Origin: Bin87 sp964502995
Lineage (GTDB): Bacteria; Chloroflexota; Dehalococcoidia; Lucifugimonadales; UBA3495
Assembly: GCA_964502995.1 (NCBI GenBank)
Contig: CAZCZB010000045.1
Location: forward strand, 1 to 23,504
Direction of reading: 5' to 3'
Length of the DNA: 23,504 nucleotides
This document shows positions 15,831 to 22,493 of the stretch, in pieces. The notes beneath the pieces were generated by a model. It was not told the DNA's origin and made no database searches. It saw only the letters and a list, made by a program, of their open reading frames with translations. A program made the position numbers and the translations under genes. Every line of letters starts with the position of its first letter. The first letter of the stretch is position 1.

Positions 15831-15858
15831 CCCATCATCCCAGGGCAATCGCGTCTTA
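15831..15858. repeat. left IS end: target duplication plus inverted repeat
   Basis: The target copy CCCATCATCC (15831-15840) is followed by the 18-bp left terminal inverted repeat CAGGGCAATCGCGTCTTA (15841-15858). The latter is the exact reverse complement of the right end. Confidence 0.96.
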
Positions 15859-17073
15859 ATATGATTTTTAGAAATGTGCTAATGTGCCATGAACTGCTGA
15901 ACGACGTGGGGGCAGATGGGCATGGTAAAGTCAGCCAAGGCAACTATTCTCGATCATTTCGCTGAGTTGGACGATCCCCGAGTGGAACGTACCCGACGCC
16001 ACAAACTGGTGGACATCCTGGCCATCGCCATTTGCGCCACCATCTGCGGGGCAGATTCCTGGGTTCATATAGAATTGTTTGGCAGGAGCAAGCTGGCCTG
16101 GTTTCAGACCTTCCTGGAGTTGCCCCACGGGATTCCGTCCCACGACACCTTCGGCGATGTCTTCGCTCGGCTGGACCCAGTGCAGTTGCAGGACTGCTTC
16201 ATCTCATGGACCCAGGCCATCGCCGAACTGCTCCCCGGCGAGGTGGTGGCCATCGACGGCAAGACGGCGCGACGGTCCTATGACCGGTCGGGGAAGAAGG
16301 CGGCCATTCACATGGTCAGCGCCTGGGCCACCCAGCAAAGCCTGAGCTTGGGTCAGGTCAAGACTGACGAGAAATCCAACGAGATCACCGCCATCCCTCG
16401 ACTGCTGGAGATGCTGGACTTGCACGGTTGCATCGTAACCATCGACGCCATGGGCTGCCAGCGGGAGATCGCCCAGCAGATCACCCAGGGCGGCGGCGAC
16501 TACGTGCTGGCGGTGAAGGCGAACCAGGGACAACTGCACGAGAGTATTCAGGACCTGTTCGATGGCGCCGAGGCATTGGGCTTTGACGGGATGCCCTATG
16601 ACCACATTGAAACCGTGGACAAGGGACACGGACGGGTGGAACGCCGGGAATGCTGGGTCATCACCGATCCGGACTGTCTGGACTACCTAGACCCCCAGGG
16701 GCAATGGCCACAACTGAAAGCCGCCATCAGGGTGGTGGGCCATCGTCAAACCCACGAGGGTGGTATCACTCAACCCCGCTACTACATCAGCAGCCTTGCG
16801 GCCTCAGCGGAACAACTGCTGGCTGCCATCAGAAGCCACTGGAGCATCGAAAACTCGTTGCACTGGACCCTGGACGTGACCTTTCGGGAAGATCAGTGCC
16901 GAGTGCGCAAGGACAATGGCCCACAGAACATCAACACCCTGCGGCAGATCGGACACAACCTCTTGAAAAATGAGAAAACCCTGAAAGTGGGCATCCAGGG
17001 AAAACGGCTCAACGCCGGATGGGACGAAGACTACCTGCTCACAGTCCTCCTCGGATAAGACGCGATTGCCCTG
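15841..17073 (+). mobile_element. ISAs1-family insertion sequence (1233 bp, complete)
   Basis: The element has perfect 18-bp terminal inverted repeats (15841-15858 and 17056-17073). It is flanked by a 10-bp direct target duplication CCCATCATCC (15831-15840 and 17074-17083), within the range known for ISAs1 elements. One intact transposase gene fills it, oriented like the host gene. The perfect ends and duplication indicate a recent, probably still mobile insertion. It interrupts the acyltransferase gene near its 3' end. Confidence 0.97.
15916..17058 (+). CDS. ISAs1-family transposase
   Basis: The 380-aa product is a full-length ISAs1-type (DDE_Tnp_ISAs1) transposase. It has the N-terminal domain FAELDDPRVERTRRHKLVDI (15-34) and GxPSHDTFGDVFARLDP (72-88). 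The catalytic triad is D114 (AIDGKTARRS), D177 (TIDAMGCQ) and E312 (HWSIENSLHW), followed by the DQCRVRKDNG...N tail. The ATG at 15916 follows a GGGGG stretch; a second ATG two codons later is possible. The TAA stop (17056-17058) is formed by the first bases of the right inverted repeat, so the ORF ends within the IS terminus. It has no frameshift and appears functional. Confidence 0.97.
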   Translation: MGMVKSAKATILDHFAELDDPRVERTRRHKLVDILAIAICATICGADSWVHIELFGRSKLAWFQTFLELPHGIPSHDTFGDVFARLDPVQLQDCFISWTQAIAELLPGEVVAIDGKTARRSYDRSGKKAAIHMVSAWATQQSLSLGQVKTDEKSNEITAIPRLLEMLDLHGCIVTIDAMGCQREIAQQITQGGGDYVLAVKANQGQLHESIQDLFDGAEALGFDGMPYDHIETVDKGHGRVERRECWVITDPDCLDYLDPQGQWPQLKAAIRVVGHRQTHEGGITQPRYYISSLAASAEQLLAAIRSHWSIENSLHWTLDVTFREDQCRVRKDNGPQNINTLRQIGHNLLKNEKTLKVGIQGKRLNAGWDEDYLLTVLLG

Positions 17074-17083
17074 CCCATCATCC
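17056..17083. repeat. right IS end: inverted repeat plus target duplication
   Basis: The right inverted repeat TAAGACGCGATTGCCCTG (17056-17073) begins with the transposase stop codon. It is followed by the second target copy CCCATCATCC (17074-17083). Confidence 0.96.
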
Positions 17084-17198
17084 TGCTGGTGGTGTACCGG
17101 TTTGGTGTCCGCTATACTCCCGTCGGGAACCTGCTCAACGGTCCCCGTTCCCGCCGGCCTCGCGTATCCGCGCCCCGGGCGGCCCGCCCCAACATCTG

Positions 17199-17873
17199 AT
17201 GGTTTCGCCAACCCCAATGTCAGCATCGGAAACGACACCACTCAACTCTGCCATCCTGCTGGCCGCCGGAGTGTCCCGCCGCATGGGCACCCTCAAGGCC
17301 CTGCTCGAATGGCGCGGCCGGCCCCTGATAATGCACCAGATCGTATCCCTCCGCGAGGCCGGCGCCGACGAGGTGGTCGTGGTCCTCGGCCACCGCGCCG
17401 ACGAGTTGCAGGCGAGAATCGGCGCCAACCGCGACGTGTACCTGGCCGGAAATGTGAGTTGCGTGATCAACGCCGATTATGCCCAGGGCAAGACCACGTC
17501 CATCAAAACCGGGCTGCGCGGAATCACCGGCCCCAACGCGCATCGCCCCGGCGCAATCCTCATGCTCAACGTGGACCAGCCTCGCAGCCCCGGCATCATC
17601 CGCGCCGTTATCGATGCCCACCGCCAAAACCCCGACGCATTGATCACCGTGCCAACCCACAACGGCAAGGGTGGTCACCCCATCGCCATCAGCCGTGTTT
17701 TGTATCAGGAATTGGTGGACATCACCGAGGCTACACTGGGGGTCCGCGCCGTTACCCAGCGCCACCAGCACCGGATCCAGCGTGTCGAACTCGGCGCGCC
17801 TGAACTCCTGTGGGACGTGAACACCCCCGAGCAGTATCGGGCTGCCCTCGCCGAATCGGGCCAGACAGCATAA
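17199..17873 (+). CDS. MocA-like (MobA-like NTP-transferase) nucleotidyltransferase
   Basis: The 224-aa product has the NTP_transf_3 signature LAAGVSRRMGTLKALL (21-36), where the GxSxRMG loop and Lys bind the nucleotide. It also has the metal-binding Asp in LNVDQP (124-128) and the GGHPIAIS segment (158-164). The closest functional groups are MocA (CTP:molybdopterin cytidylyltransferase) and related MobA-like enzymes. With xdhC upstream, MocA is the best guess, not proven. The ATG at 17199 overlaps the acyltransferase stop (TGATG); ATG 17217 is an alternative. The IS insertion upstream probably alters its expression, and a terminator overlaps its end. Confidence 0.85.
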   Translation: MVSPTPMSASETTPLNSAILLAAGVSRRMGTLKALLEWRGRPLIMHQIVSLREAGADEVVVVLGHRADELQARIGANRDVYLAGNVSCVINADYAQGKTTSIKTGLRGITGPNAHRPGAILMLNVDQPRSPGIIRAVIDAHRQNPDALITVPTHNGKGGHPIAISRVLYQELVDITEATLGVRAVTQRHQHRIQRVELGAPELLWDVNTPEQYRAALAESGQTA

Positions 17874-17910
17874 AGGCCGGAGCCCGATAGACAGTCGGTG
17901 CTCCGGCCTT
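17873..17910. terminator. rho-independent terminator after the MocA-like gene
   Basis: An 11-bp perfect stem AAGGCCGGAGC / GCTCCGGCCTT (17873-17883, 17900-17910), extended by an inner CCGA/TCGG pairing, is followed by GTTTT on the plus strand. On the minus strand it is followed by TTTATG, so it might also stop leftward transcription. Confidence 0.85.
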
Positions 17911-18076
17911 GTTTTCGTCCGATCGTTGTTGGCCATCCGCTTCCGGCTTTCGCCTTCTGCATCCGCCTTGCTGGGAGCGCCTTGACTGCGCTGCTTCCGG
18001 CGGTGGTGGCGTCGTCAGCGCCACTCGATGGCCCGCTCGATGCGGTTTCGCCCCGGTCGGTTCGCCTGCCGTGTCG

Positions 18077-18154
18077 TCACACTGCTCGGGCTATGCCAAC
18101 GGGGCCTTTACAGGGGAAATGCCAGCTATGGTTTAGCGTAATCAGCGAAACCAT
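18077..18154 (-). CDS. 25-codon small ORF with consensus ribosome-binding site
   Basis: ATG 18154 is preceded by ACAGGAGGTATAAAA, an AGGAGG 7 nt from the start codon. The peptide is MVSLITLNHSWHFPCKGPVG followed by IARAV and a TGA. It resembles nothing I know. UACAGG of the Shine-Dalgarno region can pair with CCUGUA (plus-strand 18109-18114) inside the ORF, which would occlude the ribosome-binding site. An arm pair GGUUU/AAACC directly follows the AUG. It could be a leader peptide, a small protein or an accident of sequence. Confidence 0.3.
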   Translation of the reverse strand: MVSLITLNHSWHFPCKGPVGIARAV

Positions 18155-18240
18155 TTTTATACCTCCTGTAATGAAAACGGCTCTCGGCCGTCGGGTTCTC
18201 GGTGGGTGGGGATTCCCTGCAACCCCAGCACCTTGAATAC

Positions 18241-18269
18241 ATACTATAACGATTCGCAATGCATGTCAA
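18241..18269 (-). promoter_or_regulatory. leftward sigma70 promoter
   Basis: Consensus TTGACA (18269-18264) and TAGTAT (18246-18241) are separated by exactly 17 bp, in an AT-rich patch. Predicted transcription starts near 18234, 80 nt before the small ORF. It points away from the adjacent rightward oxidoreductase gene. Confidence 0.55.
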
Positions 18270-18373
18270 CACCCGCCAACCACCAATTTCAGGCCGACTT
18301 TCGGGAATCCGGACGCGGTTTCCTCCTGATGGGCTAAACTACACCCCACACCATATCGGGAGTCTTGACTACC

Positions 18374-19561
18374 ATGAGCCCATCCGGAGGCAATGGATCC
18401 TCTCCATCCGCTGGCATTCCAAGCGTTTACGGCGATGACGGCGTAACCATCGTCGGCATGATCGGAGTCGTGCGCGAGGCGGCCGCCAATCGCGGCGCGA
18501 CCCTCAGCCTGTTCGGCGGCGGCATCAACCCCGGCGCCGAGGTCCCCTCCGGCGTCGACCCCGACTACATCCTCGACTTCGCCCGGACCCACGAGGCCGC
18601 CGGGTTCGACATGGTGCTGACCGGCTATTCGTCGTCAACCCCCGACGGTTTCGAGGTCGCCGGTTACGCCGCTGCGCATACCACCCGTCTCGGCTACCTG
18701 ATCGCCCACCGTCCCGGATTCGTCGCGCCAACCCTCGCCGCGCGCAAGGCCGCCACCCTAGACCAGCTTACCAACGGGCGTATCGCCCTCCACATCATCA
18801 CCGGCGGCAACGACCTGGAGCAGCGGCAGGACGGCGACTGGCTCGACCACGACTCCCGCTACCGCCGCACCGACGAGTACCTGTCCGTGATGCGCCGCAT
18901 CTGGACCGAGCAGGAACCCTTCGACCACGATGGCGAGTTCTACCAGTTGCAGGATGCTTACAGTCAGGCCCGGTGCCGCCAGCGCCCTCACGTCCCGCTG
19001 TTCTTCGGCGGCGCGTCCGACATCGCGCTGGACGTCGCCAGCCGTCGCGCCGACCTGTTCGCCCTGTGGGGTGAACCCCGCGCGTCCATCGCCGAGCGCA
19101 TCGCAGATGTGCGCAACCGGGTGGCCGAGTCCGGCCGCGATCCCTCGGAAATGCGATTCAGCCTGTCCGCCCGCCCGATACTCGCCAGCACCGAGGAAAA
19201 AGCCTGGGAGCGTGCCGAGCAGATCCTGTCCCGTGTCAAACAGGCAACGTCCGGGCGCGTCACCCCCGGAGTGCCCACTCGTCCTCAGTCCGAAGGCGCG
19301 TGGCGTCTGCTGCGGTTCGCCTCCGAGGGCAACGTCCACGACGAACGCCTGTGGATGCCCATCGCCGCTGCCAGCGGAGCGTCGGGCAGCACCACTTGCC
19401 TGGTTGGCACGCCGCAGCAGGTGGCAGATTCCCTGCTCGCCTACTACGATCTCGGCTGCACCGCCTTTATCATACGCGGCTTCGATCCCCTGTCCGATGC
19501 TGAGGACTACGGCCGAGAACTCATCCCCCTCGTCCGCCAGGGCGTCGCGGACCGTGGTTAG
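18374..19561 (+). CDS. LLM class flavin-dependent oxidoreductase (alkanesulfonate monooxygenase SsuD-like)
   Basis: The 395-aa product is a luciferase-like (beta/alpha)8-barrel flavoprotein closest to the SsuD/NtaA branch. Signatures include ATLSLFGGG near the first strand, HIITGGNDLEQRQDGDWLDH with a following RYRRTDEYLSVMRRIW, GEFYQ, and PLFFGGASDIALDVASRRAD. The tail has LVGTPQQVADSLLAYYDLGC. Such enzymes use reduced FMN (or F420) from a partner reductase to cleave C-S or C-N bonds or oxidise related substrates. No flavin reductase is adjacent. I choose ATG 18374 with GGGAG 11 nt upstream rather than TTG 18365. The N-terminal ~35 residues before the barrel are low-complexity. Confidence 0.92.
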   Translation: MSPSGGNGSSPSAGIPSVYGDDGVTIVGMIGVVREAAANRGATLSLFGGGINPGAEVPSGVDPDYILDFARTHEAAGFDMVLTGYSSSTPDGFEVAGYAAAHTTRLGYLIAHRPGFVAPTLAARKAATLDQLTNGRIALHIITGGNDLEQRQDGDWLDHDSRYRRTDEYLSVMRRIWTEQEPFDHDGEFYQLQDAYSQARCRQRPHVPLFFGGASDIALDVASRRADLFALWGEPRASIAERIADVRNRVAESGRDPSEMRFSLSARPILASTEEKAWERAEQILSRVKQATSGRVTPGVPTRPQSEGAWRLLRFASEGNVHDERLWMPIAAASGASGSTTCLVGTPQQVADSLLAYYDLGCTAFIIRGFDPLSDAEDYGRELIPLVRQGVADRG

Positions 19562-19574
19562 GAACGACCATGAT

Positions 19575-20045
19575 ATGACCGGCGAGCCATCGTTGTTCGC
19601 CATTCGTGACCTGGTTGAACTTCTATGGCTGCCGCTGCTTATCGGAGTGATTGCCGCAGCCGCGACGTGGGCAATCTGGTACTATACGACCGCGCCGTGT
19701 TCCCCTGAAGCGGCAACATTGCACTTCTGCAATCCGGCGTTGGTTGCACGGTACGTCAATGTGGAAATCTGGGCGCGATGCCTGACGTTGGGGACGCTCG
19801 CCGGAGGCCTCATCGGAGGAGGTGTGAACTACGCCATGTTTAGCAGAGAACGCGCGGCCCGCATCGCCGCTGAAACCATGCTTGCCGAAGAACGCAAGCG
19901 TACCGAAGAAGAGCGCAAGCGGGTTGACCAATTGGTCGCGCAATTTACGGAGACTCAGCAGGCGATGCTGTCCGCCATTACCACGCTGACCGCGGAAGTT
20001 GCCGAACTGAGCCGTGAGCGCGCCAACCGCACAGCCGGCGACTAG
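19575..20045 (+). CDS. membrane protein with C-terminal coiled coil (hypothetical)
   Basis: The 156-aa product has two hydrophobic segments, about 17-37 and 68-86. They are separated by a short loop with two cysteines (C42, C52) that may form a disulfide outside the membrane. A strongly heptad-like, charged helix follows (about 91-150: ERKRTEEERKRVDQLVAQF...). No family recognised. It follows the oxidoreductase stop by 13 nt and precedes the aminotransferase by 26 nt, suggesting co-transcription. The AGGA Shine-Dalgarno is 11 nt before the ATG. Its design resembles the small membrane protein at 899-1384 (membrane anchor plus charged tail), with no clear sequence similarity. Confidence 0.75.
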   Translation: MTGEPSLFAIRDLVELLWLPLLIGVIAAAATWAIWYYTTAPCSPEAATLHFCNPALVARYVNVEIWARCLTLGTLAGGLIGGGVNYAMFSRERAARIAAETMLAEERKRTEEERKRVDQLVAQFTETQQAMLSAITTLTAEVAELSRERANRTAGD

Positions 20046-20071
20046 CATCCGGCCAACCACGGAGTCTTCAC

Positions 20072-21283
20072 ATGGTCGATTACGCATCCCTGTTCTCCCG
20101 CAACCTGCCCCGCGCCGTGGCGACCCCGGAGGGTTCCAACGCGCAGGTCAAGTACATATTCTCCATCACCAACGCTGTTCCCGAGGTGATCAACTTCGGA
20201 GAATACTTGGGCGCCATACAGACCGGGCTGGAATCGGGCGGCCCCAACTCCCTGGCCGCATACCCTCCGCCCGGCGGCCACGTCGGGCTGCGCGAACTGG
20301 TGGCCGAGCGTCTCGCCAACAACCGGGGATTCAACGCCTCCCCCGATGACGTGTTCATATCCGACGGAGCCGGCGGCGCAATCAACATCCTGCTGGATTC
20401 CTTCATCAACCCCGGAGACGCCGTCCTGGTGGAAGAGTTCACCTACATGGGCAGCCTCCGCATGATGCTGGAGCGCGGCGCAGAACCCATCCACGTCCCC
20501 TGCGACGAGGATGGCATGCTGCCCGACGCCCTTGAGGACGCGTTCGTCGCGTTGGAAGCGCAGGGCCGTCGGCCCAAATTCGTCTGGATGATTCCGGTCT
20601 ATCAGAACCCGCTGGGGTTCACCCCTTCCGAACCGAGGCGTCGCGCTCTGCTCAGCATTGCCCAACGCTACGGCGTCCCCATCCTGGAAAACGAGTCATA
20701 CGCCGACTTCCGCATCGACGGCGACCCGCTGCCGCCTGCAATTTCCGGCCTCACCGACCAGGGCGATGTGATGTACGTGTCGTCGTTCACCAAGCTGCTC
20801 GGTTGCGGGCTGCGCGTGGGGTTCGGCGTGTTGCCCCCCGGTGTAAGGGATGCCCTGCCGCAGGTCAACGCCGAGAACCTGCCCCGCCGCAGCGTCAGCC
20901 ACCTTGCCACCATGATGGTGTACGAATACCTCAAGCAGCATGAGGCCGAGCACATCGAGGCCGTCAGGGTCGCCCTGCAATCCCGCCGTGATGCCATGCT
21001 GGACGCGCTGCAGCAGAACTTCCCATCCTTCTGCGAATGGACTCGTCCGCAGGGTGGGATGCTGGTGTTCGTCCGACTGCCCGAAGGCGCCGACACCTGG
21101 AAAACCCTCGCCGAAGCGACGCGGCGGGACGTCAAATACAATCCCGGAGGCATGTTCCGCGCCGACCGGGGCCGCAACAACCACCTGCGCCTGACCTACA
21201 GCCACAACTCCCCCGATGAGATACGCGAGGGAATCGCCCGCCTCGCGGAATTGTTCAGCGAAGAGGGCTACTTTGAGGGTTAG
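20072..21283 (+). CDS. class I/II-fold PLP-dependent aminotransferase
   Basis: The 403-aa product is a fold-type-I aminotransferase related to 2-aminoadipate/LysN- and MocR-type aminotransferases. Features are YPPPGGHVGLRELVAERL (64-81), VFISDGAGGAIN (94-105), PVYQNPLG (175-182, with the cofactor-contacting Asn179) and ENESYADFR (206-214). The PLP-binding Lys241 is in SSFTKLLGCGLRVGF, and C-terminal QGGMLVFVRLP and NHLRLTYS hold the carboxylate-binding Arg. The usual ED-x-x-Y of close relatives reads ENESY here. It transfers amino groups between an amino acid and a 2-oxoacid; the substrate cannot be read from sequence. ATG 20072 has GGAG 7 nt upstream. No regulator DNA-binding domain is fused. 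Confidence 0.93.
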   Translation: MVDYASLFSRNLPRAVATPEGSNAQVKYIFSITNAVPEVINFGEYLGAIQTGLESGGPNSLAAYPPPGGHVGLRELVAERLANNRGFNASPDDVFISDGAGGAINILLDSFINPGDAVLVEEFTYMGSLRMMLERGAEPIHVPCDEDGMLPDALEDAFVALEAQGRRPKFVWMIPVYQNPLGFTPSEPRRRALLSIAQRYGVPILENESYADFRIDGDPLPPAISGLTDQGDVMYVSSFTKLLGCGLRVGFGVLPPGVRDALPQVNAENLPRRSVSHLATMMVYEYLKQHEAEHIEAVRVALQSRRDAMLDALQQNFPSFCEWTRPQGGMLVFVRLPEGADTWKTLAEATRRDVKYNPGGMFRADRGRNNHLRLTYSHNSPDEIREGIARLAELFSEEGYFEG

Positions 21284-21360
21284 CCTGCCCGGTTGACCGT
21301 TCGGTCACTGCCGCGCAGGTCGCAGGCGTGCCTCCGGAGCGGAGGGGAACCCCAAAACCA

Positions 21361-21387
21361 AAGCCGCCGGCAACCAACCGGCGGCTT
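21361..21387. terminator. hairpin terminator between convergent genes
   Basis: AAGCCGCCGG (21361-21370) and CCGGCGGCTT (21378-21387) form a perfect 10-bp stem with a 7-nt loop. The minus-strand side is followed by TTGGTTTTGGGG and the plus-strand side by GATTTAG. It lies 78 nt after the aminotransferase stop and about 95 nt after the convergent peroxiredoxin-like gene's stop. Confidence 0.75.
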
Positions 21388-21480
21388 GATTTAGCACCCA
21401 GGAGCGTCCGTACTCGGTCGAAACCGGCAGCGGCGGTATGGTCCGTGGCGGGACGGGTGTGCGACGCGGTTCGCAGCGCG

Positions 21481-21969
21481 TCAGCCCGGCAGCCTCGCTC
21501 GCTCCCTGCCCTGGATGAATGCCACAGCCTCGTCGGGGCTGATACGACCCACCGGCCCGCTGGCGTACATCGCGCCCAGCACGGTTCCGCCGCGGCCCAG
21601 CAGGAACTCCGTCGGCTGGATGTAGCCGCCCCGGTCGTCGGACCACCACGACCCCAACCGGTCAGCGTCCTCACGCGTAACGCCGTAGGCCATCGGGAAC
21701 GACACGCCGGCTTTCTCGGCCATCTCCTGCACGGTTTCCCGAGACTCAACACTGGCGCCAATCATGGACACGCCCATTTCCGCGAGAGCCTCGCTTTGAG
21801 ATTGCCACGCGGCCAACTGCCGCGCGCAGTAGGGTCACCAAACCCCCCTGTAGAACATGACGGCAAGATACCTGGACGACATATCATCCGGCAGAGTCAA
21901 CGTACTGCCGTCAATCAGGTTGAAGGTGAACGGCGGCAGCCGGTCCCCCTGTTGCAGTTTCTCGCTCAC
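21481..21969 (-). CDS. peroxiredoxin-like (AhpC/TSA-type) protein, probable selenoprotein
   Basis: Reading one frame from GTG 21969 gives a 162-residue thioredoxin-fold protein, interrupted by a single TGA (21837-21835) at codon 45. Before it stands LAVMFYRGVW and after it PYCARQLAAWQ. Family members read FYRGxWCPYC..QL, so the TGA replaces exactly the first, reactive Cys, giving U45-P-Y-C48 if decoded as selenocysteine. Downstream, VSMIGASVESRE, GVSFPMAYGV and a C-terminal helix complete the fold. GGGAGG lies about 4 nt before GTG. A SECIS-like hairpin follows the TGA. The frame is undamaged on both sides, arguing against decay. It is the third gene after an LLM oxidoreductase and a HEPN-like gene. 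The alternative is a nonsense mutation from TGC/TGT. Confidence 0.82.
21806..21826 (-). promoter_or_regulatory. candidate bacterial SECIS hairpin
   Basis: Starting 8 nt after the TGA, CGCGCGGC pairs with GCCGCGUG (8 bp, one G-U) around the 5-nt loop AGUUG. The loop starts at nt 17 after the TGA and its second base is G. This agrees with the bacterial SECIS pattern known for SelB recognition: a short distance, a small apical loop, and a G among the first two loop bases. The structure was drawn by eye, not folded. Confidence 0.6.
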
Positions 21970-21992
21970 GCTACCTCCCTCGATCGTAGTGT

Positions 21993-22475
21993 TCAAGGAG
22001 CTTTCTGGTTCGGCCAGAAGAGTTCGTACAGCCGATCCGACAACTCTTCGCATAACACCAGGCCGGCGGTAACTTCCGCTTCGGATTCTTCATCCTCGTA
22101 AAAATTGGTGTGGAGCGCCCGTGCAGTGCGAAACGCGTTGTTGATCCAGGTTTGGGTTTCCGCGTCCCCCGATTCGTTCACCAACGCGCTCAGTTCCCTG
22201 ACGACCTGCCAGATCGAGCGGTGGTTATGGATTATCCCGCCGTGTTGTGCGCTGACCGCCTTGATCGTCTCGGCAACCATACCCCACGCCTTGTTGGACG
22301 CCTGGGGCAGGTCTCCGTCCTCTTGCAGATGCTTCCATGCGCTGGCACGGAAATCACGGCTGAGGCTCGCGTACTTTTCCGGAGAGCGGCTTGCGTCGTC
22401 CGGTTGTGACGCATCGCGCGCCGCAACCAAACCTCGCGCCACCGCCTCGGCGATCGCTTCATCCGAGAGTTTCAT
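21993..22475 (-). CDS. PaREP1/HEPN-like domain protein
   Basis: The 160-aa all-helical protein matches the PaREP1-type pattern: an 'A..yl..gd..qAsnKaWg..ae.iKa.a...G' helix pair (DFRASAWKHLQEDG... to IKAVSAQHG, about 42-80) followed by IHNHRSIW and a second helical pair with RTARALHTNFYEDE. PaREP1 proteins resemble HEPN domains, small helical proteins that often partner with nucleotidyltransferases. No such partner is adjacent, and the HEPN RxxxxH RNase motif is not obvious. ATG 22473-22475 lacks a strong Shine-Dalgarno. It lies 18 nt after the LLM gene and 23 nt before the peroxiredoxin-like gene, so all three are probably one transcript. Confidence 0.65.
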   Translation of the reverse strand: MKLSDEAIAEAVARGLVAARDASQPDDASRSPEKYASLSRDFRASAWKHLQEDGDLPQASNKAWGMVAETIKAVSAQHGGIIHNHRSIWQVVRELSALVNESGDAETQTWINNAFRTARALHTNFYEDEESEAEVTAGLVLCEELSDRLYELFWPNQKAP

Positions 22476-22493
22476 CGCGCCACAATTTCCGGC

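Larger units (their letters stand above)
14819..17199 (+). pseudogene. acyltransferase-3 family membrane protein, frameshifted and IS-interrupted
   Basis: The N-terminal part reads YHHLNALRATAMLLGVVLH and MPVFFLLSGFF, classic for the acyltransferase-3 (OafA/OpgC-like) family of multi-pass O-acyltransferases. After a run of seven T (15070-15076) the frame shifts. The continuation, TAMLWQRRGLRELAAHRLKR and eight or so hydrophobic helices, lies in another frame. The gene is then split by an ISAs1 element. Downstream of it, 17084-17199 encodes the missing end (LLVVYRFGVRYTPVGNLLNG... to TGA). Removing one T, the IS and one target copy gives 1137 nt, exactly 378 codons plus stop. The start is TTG 14819 (uncertain). 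Its stop overlaps the next gene's ATG (TGATG). Confidence 0.92.
17911..18373. other. intergenic region with leftward transcription signals
   Basis: No conserved gene is seen on either strand over about 460 bp. It contains a strong minus-strand promoter at its right end, a leader with several hairpins, and a 25-codon ORF with a consensus Shine-Dalgarno. About 170 nt of GC-rich sequence then lead to the terminator at 17873-17910. An alternative is that the whole ~360-nt leftward transcript is a structured RNA. I could not match it by eye to RNase P, tmRNA, SRP or 6S RNA. Confidence 0.4.

Noticed and set aside
17873..18269. Known RNA genes (RNase P, tmRNA, SRP, 6S) in the leftward transcript
   Set aside because: The conserved cores of these RNAs, such as GAGGAAAGTCC for RNase P and GGAAGGAAGCAGCC for SRP, are not present.
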